Source: Perkinsus chesapeaki
Lineage: Eukaryota; Perkinsozoa; Perkinsida; Perkinsidae
Assembly: GCA_013115145.1 (NCBI GenBank)
Contig: JAAPAO010000053.1
Coordinates: forward strand, 36,717 to 100,716
Length of the DNA: 64,000 nt
Direction: 5' to 3'
Part shown: positions 32,535 to 44,066 of the stretch, in pieces
Position numbering within the stretch: position 1 is the first letter of the stretch
How the letters are laid out: the number at the start of each line of letters is the position of its first letter
Translations under genes and position numbers: made by a program
Notes under the pieces: model-generated
The model's input: only the letters and a program-made list of their open reading frames with translations
What the model was told of the DNA's origin: nothing
The model's database searches: none

Positions 32535-34229
32535 TCATATAACGCCGCCGCCTTCGGCAGTAAGCAACTTTTGAACTTCCTGATCATATCTCTGATACTC
32601 CTCATCTGTCATTTGGTCTTGTAGGTCATCTCTCTCCCTCACCACTGACAGCTTATATTCAACTCCACCCACCGTGACCACGACATCCGGACTAGCCGCC
32701 GCTGGCTCCTCCTTCACCTCGGCCTTCATCACCCGCTGGGCCATCACCTCCTGAGCTCCAGGCAATCGAGTAACGTCGAAATGCTTCAGTTTTTCAGCCT
32801 CCCGAGCAAGCTCCTGTCTCTTGACCCTTTCAAAGGCCTCCTTATCGAACGTCTCTTCCACTGGCCGTTTCTTAGAGTTCGCGTCCTTGCTATGGTTCAC
32901 TATAGAATCCAGCTCTATCTTAGTAGTAGTGGTCTCCGCGTTCAGCCAACTAGGTGCCGCCACCGCCGCCTCGCCAAACGCCGAAGATTGGTTCGGAGAA
33001 GGCACATTGGCCTGTGGTTTCCACGCTCCAGCATTGCCGAATATCTCCTGCACGCCTGCACTGATGGGCGCCGAGCTATTTTTATTGTTCTCCATGGCGG
33101 CCTCCTCCTTCGCTCGCTCCGCCCTAATCTTTTCAAGCATCGTCTTTTTTACCACCATTGGTCGCGGAATGTACATACCCCTGAAGCAGAGAGTCATCTC
33201 GTCTCACAAAGACGTGCACTTCGGAGATCGAAAAGTGTTCCTAATGCGGAGGAGATCAAATTGAAGGTCCGCAGTCCCTCCCTAGAGCAGGAGACCGTCA
33301 TCCTTTTGCGGTATTTGATGTCCCTCTATAACACCCTGCCCAGCGTCCTCCACCACTCCACTACCTGCATAGCTCCAGCCGCCGCTCCAGACCAGACAGC
33401 TGCTGCGTTGCCCTTAGTATCTTGCTTTCAACTTCGGCCTTCTTATCCTTATTATTGGTAGCAGTAAGCTCCCTATCGCAGATATCGCAGTGGAACAGGC
33501 CGTCGGCTCCCACAAGAGAAATGGCTCGCAGCGTGTCGAACACTCGATTGCATTCTAGAGAAAGCTGACTGCACCCTGTCCCCCTCTGCTACTACTTTCA
33601 CAGTTGAACTCCTCCGCCATTTGCCATCGGGCCAGCTGCTCTTGCAGCTGCCTCCGTACTTGCTGTAGCCGGTATATAGAGGAGCACACCACATTGGGGG
33701 AAAGCCTGTACCAGTTCATGGAGCTCCCGGGCTTGGCGTGCCGAGAAGATTCGCCCTACAGCAAATGAAGTTAATATCTTTAAGAAGATAATCAATAGGA
33801 ACTCGTGCCATTTCTCGTGCCAATCTCGAAGTGCATCAGAGATCGCCTCACCTGAGGGTTCTCCATCTCTACAACATGGTCACGACACAGTGAGGCATCC
33901 AATGCCCCTCGTACTTGCTTAACAGCCAGCTTAAGGCCCTAAAGACGGCACATCTTGGAAGGCCGAGGCTGATAAGCGGATAAGTTACCTCGGCGATTTG
34001 TTGATCAGGAAAGGCCACGTTGTGGTTGTGCAAAAGGAACATAACAACCATATTTTCAACGTCGCCATAGAACATGCCGCACAAGCACTCTAACAGGAGG
34101 ACGCCATGAAAAGGAAGGGGCCGGCCGCCACCTACCGACGGCATCCTTGAACAGGGCTGGATTGAAGGGAGCGAAACCTGGTGGGGCTCTCAAGGACCCT
34201 GGCACTGATACGTAGTACTTGTCGGACAT
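32535..34229 (-). CDS. Transcription initiation factor IIE subunit alpha
   Basis: TFIIE-alpha recruits and regulates TFIIH at Pol II promoters. It starts with ATG at 34229 (MSDKYYVSVPGSLRAPPGFA). The winged-helix exons follow: CGMFYGDVENMVVMFLLH with NVAFPDQQIAE, then LKLAVKQVRGALDASLCRDH and VVEMENPQ, each ending at good donors. The zinc ribbon is rebuilt across one short intron: FNCEKCNRVFDTL, then GLFHCDICDREL (C-x2-C...C-x2-C). The C-terminal exon (33180-32535) has a charged linker (KKTMLEKIRAERAKEEAAME) and the conserved end VTVGGVEYKLSV with DQMTDEEYQRYDQEVQKLL. The order and ligands are all present. Linker exons between 33360 and 33200 were not fully joined. Confidence 0.9.
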
Positions 34230-34962
34230 GCTCTGGCCAGGAAAGAGCGAAAAAGAAGAATCTTTTGAGTGGTTCTAAGCTCTGGTTCAAGCTACTAAGC
34301 ATCTTTTTGATAATAAAGCTCTAGTGTGACCTATGCGCAGTTTGATACGGTCGACCTATAATATGTGTTGTACATGCAACTATAGTTCGGTTCTGATGCT
34401 GTATATATTGAGCGCTGTTGGTTCACCAAGCAAGCTTTTTCGTATCTAGCAAGGTCAAGGTGAAGATCCCAATTAGCTGGAAATTATCTCAGCAGGTGTC
34501 GTAAGGTCCTGACAGCCAACTCTACCCATGAAGCCTTTTCATATTAGCCATCCTCCATCTACAGTCCCTCCCGTATTGGTTCTATACACTCAATCCAAGA
34601 AGTGGGGCGCAAATGACATGTACATGCGTGCAAATGCGCATCAAAATTTTTAAGTGCCGCGCTGTGCCGATGGAGCCTTCCTTTCCACAAGTCCACCGTC
34701 TTCCTGTGAAATATGGAGCCATGTCTCTGACCATTCCATCGGCTCTTTGGGGCATATCTCATATGATTAATAATTATTTTCGCACTTAGCCGTCAGTCTG
34801 GCTCTTATCGGTGTTTCTGGTACCGTGGTAGGCGGAAAAATCGGCAAGATTGGGCCTATTTGAAGCGAGAGTGAAGTACTGGGTATCTTGGGCGCTAGAA
34901 GCGACCTTGTATTGTTGTTCTAGGCTTGATCTTCTATCTGTTTGTATATGACTTATCCATCT
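34230..34962. other. Divergent intergenic region, no gene seen
   Basis: About 730 bp between TFIIE-alpha and the first KH gene, which are transcribed away from each other. It holds only short frames in mixed to AT-rich sequence and no repeat. Both promoters should lie here. Confidence 0.5.
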
Positions 34963-37644
34963 ATGGTACATGAGACCCTAGTAACCCCCTCAATCCACCC
35001 CTCTACCCGATTGGACATCAGCGATGCCCGTAAGAAGCGAGCTCGACTGGAATATGGTAAGCCCTTGCTTTATTATAAAATACCCCTTTATTACTATATA
35101 GTAATATAGACCTTTTACTATATAGTAATATAGACCTTTTACTATATAGTAATATAGACCTTTTACTATATAGTAATATAGACCTTTTNNNNNNNNNNNN
35201 NNNNNNNNNNNNNNNNNNNNNNNNNNNNNNNNNNNNNNNNNNNNNNNNNNNNNNNNNNNNNNNNNNNNNNNNNNNNNNNNNNNNNNNTACTATATAATAA
35301 TATAGACCTTTTACTATGTATGATAATTGTATAGGTTGTTACTCCATTGACAATATGAAGTGCATTTGTTGAAAATAGACAACCATTCCCAATCTCTCCA
35401 AAAGTCCAATGTGCCTACTACTTCCCTTTCAGCACCCCCTTTGAGCTCCATCAGTGCAGGCTACGGCACTATGGCCGCCGGTCAGCCCCTGGTCGGCCGC
35501 TACCAGACTTCCCTGGTGTGCCCTAGAGAGGCGCTTCGTAAGCTTATGAGCCGCCTGGTGGACATCCAGATCGAATCAAGATGCGTTATACAGCTCGGGG
35601 ACGATGTAGTGGATCCGGACACAGGCGGCAACGGCGTCACTTTGAAGCTAGCAGCAAGTAAGCAACTCTCACAAAGATTTCTCGGCAGCTTCCTGTCTAC
35701 CAGATACCGACATTTCCCTTCAAGAATGCATCAATAGAGTGCAGGAGATCATATCTGGTGTACTGGCGACCCATGCCGGCAAGATGCCCCATGGCTTCGA
35801 CAAAAAAGTAACAACTTGTTCAGTAACACCACAGGTGTGGCACTTCTTCTTCTTCCTCCTTCAGACACTCACGATACCAGCAGCCTGTGTCAGTGACGTT
35901 CTGGGCCCTCGCGGTGCAGTTATCCGAGCTATCCAAAGAGACTCCGGTGCTAAACTGATACTGTCACCTTTGGCCGTCGGTGATCCCCACCGAGAGCACC
36001 AGGGCGACCATGCCCTCACTTTAATCGGGGGCTCGGACCAAATCGCTGCTGCGGCTTGGATGGTTCATGATGTCCTTCAAGGCCAGTACAACACCTACTG
36101 TGCAGTTTTCCAGCAAGAGCTAGATAGACGTGCCAAGGCGCAATCGGCCGGCCCTGGGTTTACCAGACACGCTGGCAGCAACATTTGGGAGGAGAGGGTA
36201 CCAGCTTGGGGAGTGCTAGCCCTCCATGATGTTCTATCTCAGACCCTACGTATCCCAGAAGAGATCGTTTCCTCTCTATCAGGCCCTAGTGGCAGCAATG
36301 CTCTATCCAAGCTGGAACATGCATCTGGTGCTACGGTCACTTTAGAGTGTAAGTTGGGTGAAAATGGTATGCAGCTCGGGGTGAAGTACTTTTTGTCAGC
36401 CCCTACATTCAATATCTTCGACCTCGACGGCTCAAGCTTATCAAGCCTTGGTATGCAGCAGCTTGGTAATTACTCATACCATATTTCCCTCAGCTCCTTC
36501 GGTCTTCACCCCATGTCTGCCCACCGAGGAGAACGACACCAAAACCTTGAAGATATCCGGCAAGAGCCCCGAGGTCGCCGCCGCATACGACCTGGCCGTG
36601 TCCATGGTTGAAAATGACGTCGAAGGCCGCAAAGTTGCCGATCGTCTCGGAGAGTAAGCCCAACTATCCCCCCTGATTGACTCTCCCCCTCAGGACGGCA
36701 TCAACGCTATCACCCTTCGCATCATCGAGCGAGGCCAACTCCTATGCTACCATGGCCAGCTCCCGTAGAGGCTCGGACGCCGAACGCCAAACGCGCGTTC
36801 TGGATATTCCATTTGAGTACATCGGTAATGTAGTCGGCCCGCAAGGCGCCGTTCTCTGGGCTATCAAACATGATACCGGCGTCAACCTTACAATGGAGAA
36901 GGGTACGGTAAGAGGTGCACCGAGGCCCCTGGTTATGAGAGGAACTCCAGAGAGCTTGGATAAGGCCACTGAGCTGGTGAACGAAGTTTTGGAGGTAAGA
37001 AGATACCTTGGTAGTGGAAAGATGTATCTGTTGTGTAGGGCCGCTATGATATTGATGAAGCCGTTCGCCGTCGTCAAAGTGAATTTCGTAGAAGGTGATT
37101 GGTCACCTTTCCGGGTTGCTGCTGCTGCTGAGTAGCCCTCTTTATGAAAGTATGAAGTGTTCCTATTATTATCCAGTGCTACTGCTATACGAGGGTTCAT
37201 CCTCGCAAAAACAGCAGCAGCCCCAACAACAACAACAACAAAGCTATTGGTGTGACTTTGGCATCCGCTATTGTGTGTATTTATCGTCTCAATTGTGTCA
37301 ATTGTCCCTTTATTCTTGTTCTTCTCGCCTATATCTCTGTTACTGTTCTTTGCTACTGGTGATGTTAATATACCAACCCCCTCAGCTACTACTCCAACAA
37401 TTTTGCTATTTACCTATTACTGGTGTCTGATCTTTGAGCCAAGGCCGCCGTCTCGGATAACCAGGTGAGGTTATCCATTTGTTCTTGAGAGGCCGCCGCC
37501 GCCTTCACCTATTATTAAAACTATTCTACGATAAGCTTCACAGACCATTTGTAAATCCAGTGTCACCACCCCCGAGTTTCTTCGCCATATGGAGTTGGGT
37601 TTCGTAATCGCAAGGCTCCGCAGCCGCCGCCGCCTCAGTCTTAA
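34963..37644 (+). CDS. KH-domain RNA-binding protein (first of two)
   Basis: Exon 1 is 34963-35056 (MVHETLVTPSIHPSTRLDIS, ending in a basic RKKRARLEY). Its intron, 35057-35432, contains the 24-bp minisatellite and an N gap. Exon 2 carries a degenerate KH-like unit (ALRKLMSRLVDIQIESRCVI). Later exons give KH units with the GxxG loop: CVSDVLGPRGAVIRAIQRDS near 35890-35950, then PEEIVSSLSGPSGSNALSKL near 36260-36310. The last is PFEYIGNVVGPQGAVLWAIK near 36810-36870, each followed by the beta strand and C-terminal helix. A last exon near 37556 ends in RNRKAPQPPPPQS and TAA at 37642-37644. Poly-KH proteins bind single-stranded RNA or DNA in mRNA processing or stability. The final two small exons (near 37440 and 37556) rest on splice signals only. 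Confidence 0.78.
35091..35320. repeat. 24-bp AT-rich minisatellite with assembly gap, inside intron 1 of the KH gene
   Basis: The unit TTACTATATAGTAATATAGA followed by CCTT repeats head to tail from 35091. Four copies are visible before the N run (35189-35287), and one diverged copy after it (TATATAATAATATAGACC). Each unit contains the palindrome ACTATATAGT. The real copy number is unknown. Confidence 0.95.
35189..35287. other. Assembly gap (99 N)
   Basis: A run of N within the 24-bp minisatellite. Confidence 0.99.
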
Positions 37645-37649
37645 GACGT

Positions 37650-40255
37650 ATGACCATGAACAGCAACAACAGCAGCAGTGAGGAGCCGGCAGCAGCAGGC
37701 GATCCCGCGATGGGGACTAAGAGGGCTCGGCAGGAGGATAGCAATGAGAATGACGCTACACCGCCGGAGAAGAAGGCAGCCACATCGGACCCCGTAGCGG
37801 AGGCTGCGGCGGCAGCAGCAGCGGCGGCAGCAGCAGCTGCAGCTAGGGTGAATGTTGGTAGGACATTGTTCTGTTTGGGGTATTGATAGTTTATTAAGTT
37901 TATAGTGTAGCCAATAACAGGACCCTTGATGATCTTGTTTCAACCGATAGCTTGTAGCCATCGTAAAGCCATTCCCCCCCCACAATGATGACAGCTCACC
38001 CATCCAGCGTCATGGATAAAGGAGCTTGGGAACCGCTGATGTATAATATGATAATTCTGTATTTCTCTGTCGTGAAGAACCTTCACATCCGTTTACATTC
38101 AGCTGTCGAATCTAGCTACCGACGTCGTGCCCCACGTAGATGTCGGGAGTACGCGGCGTCTCGAACACGCGGTTTTTAGCAATGGGGTTCTTGAATATCG
38201 AACAGGATGATTCGCCGCTCGAATAGATCTACCTTACTGAGGTAACCTTAGTAGTGCCCCTTAATTATGTTGTCCAAACTGGTGTGTCCAGCTCGAGGCC
38301 TATCGAGGCGCCTGTTATGCGCATTCCGGACCCTGTGATGATGGCGGAGTTGATATGAATTGTAGGTGCCCAGCGACCTACTGCTTCTCCTCCTACCCAC
38401 CTGCCAGAGCCACCCATCACAACACCACAACCAGCTGCTCAGCAAACTCAGCAGCCGTCGATGCCTATGAACCCCATGGCGAAGTTTGGTACTATTGGAC
38501 CGGCGGTGGCGGGTGAGGGCAGTACAGAGTGCATAAAATGCGGATGATGATATAGCGTCGTCTTCTTCAGAGGGCAGCCAGCAACAACATGGAGCTTCAG
38601 AAGCCCATCGGATCCCTACGGCCTTCCCCTCTTTGATGTCAGTGCCAGGAAAGTTCGTGAAGGAAGTGAAGTGCCCGCAGTCGGTGCTGGGACGAGTAGC
38701 CCTTCGCTCAAAGCAGCAAAGCTGGGACGTTGTTGTTATTTTTTAGATCATAGGACCGCGAGGCGCGACTATCAATCAGTTGCAGGCCACCACACTGTGT
38801 AAAATACAGTGTCTTCCTGCCCCGCCTGGAGGCTTCGCCACCGTCAGGGTCACCGGCCGTAGGGATCTAGTTGGACCTTCGGGAGTTGTATGCCGATGCT
38901 CTTTCAGCTACTCAAACGTGTGTCGATGGTGCTATCATATACGTACAGGCGATGGTCGGCAACTGGGATGACTACGCGAATGATCAGCTTATAAAGCCAG
39001 GGGCAAAGGAAGTGAGCAAGGTACTTCTCTCATAGGGCCACTGAGGCACTGTAGTCGTAGATCTCTGGAATGACTCCAACATAGAGTAGTTGCCTCTTGT
39101 CGGAGAGCATCATGTGTATCAAGGACGGGTAGTATTGTCTTTAGGAGATACTTATCCCACACATTCACGTCGGCAGCGTTATTGGACCTAAAGGGTCGGT
39201 TATTAAAACGATTGAGGCGGACACGGGAGCCAAACTGGAAGTTGGTAAGCATCCCTCCGTCTCGGCGCCGCCGCCGCCAGCCGCTGTTGCTGCTGTCGTC
39301 CCGTAGAGTTCTCCGATCAGGACTGCAAGAGCGATGCTGCTCAGAGGGTTATTTAAATTTCACTGCCAGTGTAGTTTGATAACTTGATTGCTGCTGCTGG
39401 TGGTGTTGTTGCTGTTACTATTGCACTTGTGTAGTTGTTTCACCCTTCTCCTTTGGTGGCTCATTGACGAGATTTAGTATTTAGTATTTTTACAGTAAGT
39501 AATAAGCTTACAACATCAACAACAGCAATATAACCCATTCCGCAGGAGAAACCCGAAACCCGAATCAGATGCTCGATCTTCCCTTAGATACTCGTAACTC
39601 CCGCGTGTCGAAGGAGGACCGTCACATGATCATTTCGGGTCCTGAGCAAGCTGTCAATAAGGCTGCTGAGTATATCATGTCGGTGATGGCCGGAACCTAC
39701 GATATTAATCAAGCCGTATTGAGAATGACAGCGCTGGACAACAGCTCTGGGTAGGGGGGGGCTGCATACTGGAGAAGATACCTTATCCTTCCTAGGTCCT
39801 ACTTCAGCTCCGAGGCCCAACAGTGGGGTAATACTCAACAGCAGCAGCAACAACAGCAACAATGGGCCACGACCACCCAGTACCAGCAAGCTATCGCTCA
39901 GGCTGCCTACGCTCAAGCGATGGCTGACATGGCTGCTCGGAACAAGGCCACGCCGGCCAGCGGAGTTGTCGCCGAGTCCGGGCCGGCACCACCATCAGCT
40001 CCACCACCGATGGACCCCGCTGTCCTCAATCAATGGCGGGCCTATATCGTGCAGTGTGAGCACGCGATTGCCGCTGCTCCCGCGGATAAGAGAAAGGAGA
40101 TGAAGGACTATGTGGAGGGTCTTAAGAGGCAGTACGGCCTCACCGACGAGGTGCTTGGAGGCTCCGCTGCTCAAGAGAAAAAAGAAGATGCCGAGCCGCC
40201 TGTAGACCGACGGCTGGTCAGTGTTAGCAAGAGTACTACAGAGGCCGACGAGTAG
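37650..40255 (+). CDS. KH-domain RNA-binding protein (second), poly-Ala and poly-Gln tracts
   Basis: The ATG at 37650 starts MTMNSNNSSSEEPAAAGDPA, followed by nuclear-signal-like KRAR and a 15-residue alanine run. Exons then give KFVKEVKCPQSVLGR joined to IIGPRGATINQLQATTLCK (KH; 38640-38800), then PHIHVGSVIGPKGSVIKTIE with ADTGAKLEV (KH; 39150-39243). The next exon (39545-39750) carries SKEDRHMIISGPEQAVNKAA, the KH end. The last exon has QQWGNTQQQQQQQQQW and a conserved-looking helical tail (ADKRKEMKDYVEGLKRQYGL), with a stop at 40255. It resembles FUBP/KHSRP-type proteins in layout. The start lies 5 bp after the TAA of the previous gene, and both carry GPxG KH loops, so they could also be one gene with alternative splicing. 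Confidence 0.8.
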
Positions 40256-40378
40256 CTGCTGCTGCTCTCTGGTTGCGCTTCGGTGTAGTATTGGTGATTT
40301 TGGCGCTTTCTGGTATCGGTTGAGTTATAAGTTTTGGGAATGGAGCGGTATGAGCAGCAGCTGCTGTCTCTGGTGACT

Positions 40379-42257
40379 ATGGCCGTTGACTTGCCCGACT
40401 CCACCACGAGCTTGTTGGCAGCGGATGGGCCCTCTGCGGAGGCTGGACTTGTACGGGCCTCATCCAGGTACAAATGCCCGTTCGTGGGATAACGACTACT
40501 CGTCTTTCCAGTAAGAGCGCAGCCGTTCGACTATCCATAGCTCCTATGGTGGATGTCTCCGACAGGGACTTCCGCATGGTAGGGCTCAATAAGCATGCTC
40601 GGTAACTCACCCATTTCAGTTCATGCGGCTGCTGAGCAACAAGTGCGAGGTCTGGACAGAGATGCTGGTTGACCAGGCACTTGTGCACAACGCTGGCCAC
40701 TCTGGGCAGCTGGAAAAGCTCATAGGCTTCTCCCAGCAGGAGCATCCTATAGTGTGTCAGCTCGGCGGCCATGATCCGGCCAAGCTTGCGGCTGCAGCTC
40801 GAATAGCTCGTGGCCGAGGCTACGATGAGATAAACCTCAATGTTGGGTGCCCGAGCTCTAGAGTGGCCGGCCATGGCCTGATGGGCGTGGCCCTTATGAA
40901 GACACCGGAGTTGGTTCGGGATTGCCTTAGGGCAATTGAGAAGGAAGTGATAGGGCGGCGATATGGCATTTCGAGAAATCATTGCAGTTTTACCGCGCGT
41001 TCTTGTGATGAAATTCAGAGAAAGGGGCAAAGAAATTTTATCGAGTGAGAATTGAACCGCCGAAGTCGTCGTCGAATTCCCGTCCTAATTGTCCTGGGCA
41101 CCGCTTAAATGCCCAGGAGCTGAATTGAGAGTGAAAGTTGTTTATCCGGGATAGAATCGAAGCCTCCGACTCGGAGGGTAACACTCCACATTCCCAACAG
41201 CAGTATGATCCGTACCATCGAGCAATACGTTGTTTTGGAAGGGCGTGATCATCTCTCCTCAGGTTCCTAACGTTTCTATCAAAACCAGGCTCGGCGTTGA
41301 CGATCTCGATACTGAGGACTTCACCAGATCCTTTCTAGACACTGTTTTACCATCACCGACCGGTCCTGGCTCCCAGCAGCAGCCCTTCCGTGTTATTATG
41401 CACTGCCGGAAGGCCTGGCTGCAGGGCCTCTCCCCGGCCGAGAACCGTAAGCATGGCTCAGTGGTAGCTGTAACGTCCCTCCAGCCCTTCCTTTAGGTAC
41501 TGTTCCTCCTCTTAACTACCCGAGAGCGTATAAGGTCCTAGGCGACTTTGGCTCAAGAGTGCGATGGACGCTCAATGGAGGTATTGAAACGCTGTGGCAG
41601 GCTCGAGATGTTATGATGGACGAGATGGCGCCGGCGAATCTCGAAGGTATCGGCCTGCAACGAAATATAAACACTGTATTCTTACGTAGGTGTTATGATC
41701 GGGCGAGCGGCGTACAATAATCCCTGTATCCTGCATGATGCTGATGTCTACTTGTATGGCTGTGACGAGAACCCGATCACAGCTCAGTCGAGGGGGGCCC
41801 TGCTTGAAGCCTATGCTGACTATCTTCATGATCGATATCCTCTCGAAAGCGATTCTCCCCTCACCCCCGGCACCTTTGCTACTTCCTTGAAACCAGTGAG
41901 AGACAGGATCACTTGGGAATCGAACGGCGGTTTTTCTGTCAGACCCTCGGGACATTCGCTAACAAGGTGGGCAACAGGGCCTACCGGCATGCCATTGACG
42001 GCCTCATCAAAGCCCACAAGCACAGCGGGGAGGCTGGCCCAGGGGATGTCATCAGAATGGCCATGAAAGAGCTGCCAGAAGATGTTCTTTGGGAACGATT
42101 CCCACCAACGGTTGATGTTGAGGAAGCAGAGCGGGCCGAACGCCAGCGGTTGGCGGAGACCCAACGGGAGCAGCATGAACGCCTTCGAGTCCAGTACGCC
42201 AAAAAGGAATCTACACAACGGGCTCGCCTCGCCTATGGTAGAGTGGGCTCTAGCTGA
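40379..42257 (+). CDS. tRNA-dihydrouridine synthase, DusA type
   Basis: An FMN enzyme that reduces uridines in the tRNA D loop with NADPH. The ATG is at 40379 (MAVDLPDSTTSLLAADGPSA). After a 44-bp intron, SIAPMVDVSDRDFRM carries the FMN-binding APM motif. The exon 40620-40954 reads FMRLLSNKCEVWTEMLVDQA, EEHPIVCQLGGHDPAKLAAA-like sequence (QQEHPIVCQLGGHDP), and YDEINLNVGCPSSRV with the catalytic Cys. Next come VSIKTRLGVDD, RVIMHCRKAWLQGLSPAENR, LNGGIETLWQARDVM and GVMIGRAAYNNPCIL. All are DusA-specific blocks. The last exon adds a charged C-terminal extension (ERAERQRLAETQREQHERLR), stop 42257. A roughly 300-bp intron (about 40955-41262) is the only long one. Confidence 0.93.
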
Positions 42258-42370
42258 ACGTATAATAATACCCCTCATCGGTGTAACTATGTATCTTACC
42301 ATTACTACTGTCAACCAAGGAGGGGTTGTGTTGAAACCTCTGCACTTTTCTTCTCCCTTGTGTGCTTGCT

Positions 42371-42685
42371 ATGTCTCTTCTAGAATGCCCATTCTGCCAC
42401 TCAACACTGTACGGCCCATCTCACAGAGCCCCTCCACTTAATGATGTGAAGGCCTCTACGCCGCCGATAAGGCATAAGGTCTCTCAAGGGGCCCCTCTCC
42501 TCACTCGAGCGGCCAGACTAGCTAATCGTCAGTGGTTGGCGGCCGAACACCGCCGGTCCACCAGGAGCAGCGCCTCTTTGCCGGACCGAAGGCACGTATC
42601 GGGTGGTACATCGCTTGTTATAGAGCCGCGGTTTGTTTACCAAACTCCTCCGAGGGGAGCAAAGCGACACGCCGCCACATTTTAG
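42371..42685 (+). CDS. Hypothetical small protein
   Basis: A single frame of 104 codons from ATG 42371: MSLLECPFCHSTLYGPSHRA, then a basic tail (RAARLANRQWLAAEHRRSTR) ending ATF at 42685. The CPFC pair could be half of a zinc site, but no second pair follows. It lies 113 bp after Dus and 159 bp before the SufD ATG. It may be a real small gene or a 5' exon of SufD. Confidence 0.4.
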   Translation: MSLLECPFCHSTLYGPSHRAPPLNDVKASTPPIRHKVSQGAPLLTRAARLANRQWLAAEHRRSTRSSASLPDRRHVSGGTSLVIEPRFVYQTPPRGAKRHAATF

Positions 42686-42843
42686 TGATTTCCTTACGTG
42701 TGTGGAGCTCCGCTTCACGCTTTCATCATCATCATGAACCTGCACGGTGTTTCACGCTTCCACGATGGTCGATGAGTTTGACTTGAGAAATGAGCTCATG
42801 TTTATTCAGTTTGATGCACCGCCGTTAACTCAAGGTCTGCAAT

Positions 42844-44066
42844 ATGGATGTGGGCATGGACCTTCTCTTCCTCCATCCCCGAGACCAGCCCTTAGCGCCG
42901 GCTCATCCCTTGGGCACCTTCTCTTTAGCAGATCGAGCGCCGTCTAGAGCTGCATGGCTTAACAGCTCGTCGGTTTCGTCGTTGGCCGTGAGCTCCAACA
43001 CTGCTGCTCTTCTCATGATACCGATAGTTATTCTGCTGGCGGCTATGCGGGCGACGACCCGCAGGACCCAAAAGGCTCACCGACCAGCACCGAAGTCGAC
43101 GAAACGCGATGTTCGAGCAATCTGTGGTAGCGTCCAGGGAGATGAGTCCTCCATTGTGAAAGTGGAAGAGCAAGAGCTGCTTTTGCACGTGCCGGAAGGT
43201 GACGACCAACGCATCGTTTTATGGAGGGATGCATCGGTCCCTAATTTATGTATCATCGTTGACAAGGACGCCAAGCTCACTTTGCGAGAGGACATCAACC
43301 AGAGCGGCAAGACTAAGATACTTTTGAGAGAAGGTGCAAGCCTAGATCATATCGTGCATCAATCAGGCGGGGAATGCCCTACCAAAGTAGAGCACCAAGG
43401 AGGCAACTCTAGGTATACCGAAACTCGTGTGGTTACTGCTGGCGCTGGCGAGGCTTTGCATTCCACTGATATCTCCATCAAAGGCAACGACTGTGTTTCT
43501 GACGTCAACTCCATCCACGTTGTGACCCATGAAGGGGGTCGGACCAATTCCGACTCTTACTGTAATTTTCTCGGGACCGGTATAAAGGCCCAGCAAACTC
43601 ATAGAGCGGTGAGACCTCCGGGGAGAATGCACGACAGCCATCACTGCGGTTTAGGTTTTGTGTGGGCGTAAAAGCAGGAGCTTCTGGAAATCAACGTATA
43701 TGGTCAATAAAGTGGCACAGCAAACAGATGCTAATCAAGAGTGCAAAGCACTGATTCTGGATAAAACGGCCCGCATGTCCGCCAGGCCGGAGCTGCGGAT
43801 CCAAGCAGATGATGTGAAGGTCACCCATGGCGCAGCACTATCCACAACTATTGATCCGAGAGAGGTTAGAAGCACATGCGTTACCATCCTATTGCCATTC
43901 ATTTCAGCTTATGTATCTCGAGTCTCGGGGAGTGTCTCAATCTCGGGCTAGATGGCTTTGCATAAACGGCTTCATTGAGGATACGCTGGAGAAAGTGGCG
44001 GAGTCTGATGATCGAGAATGGCTGCGTGAGAAAGTGAAAGAAGCTATTAGTGAATTTGAGAACTGA
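42844..44066 (+). CDS. sufD: SufD, Fe-S cluster assembly scaffold (nuclear gene with presequence)
   Basis: SufD forms the SufBCD complex that builds Fe-S clusters, in eukaryotes typically in plastids. The beta-helix core begins near residue 95 (SSIVKVEEQELLLHVPEGDD) and continues ILLREGASLDHIVHQ, EALHSTDISIKGND and GRTNSDSYCNFLGTGIKAQQ. After an intron starting about 43609 comes STYMVNKVAQQTDANQECKA, then the hallmark ARPELRIQADDVKVTHGAAL with the conserved His. After the intron 43864-43907 the C-terminus LMYLESRGVSQSRARWLCIN with GFIEDTLEKV ends at 44066. Ahead of the core lies a hydrophobic stretch (MIPIVILLAAM; its ATG is at 43015), then a basic Thr/Pro/Lys region (RATTRRTQKAHRPAPKSTKR). 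The ATG at 42844 gives a longer form with 57 extra residues. SufD rather than SufB is chosen from the short core and C-terminal motif. Confidence 0.85.

Noticed and set aside
41546-41556. CTTTGGCTCAAG resembles the 3' end of the dinoflagellate/perkinsid spliced-leader sequence
   Set aside because: It lies inside a conserved Dus exon (coding DFGSR) with no flanking splice donor or Sm site, so the match is most likely chance.
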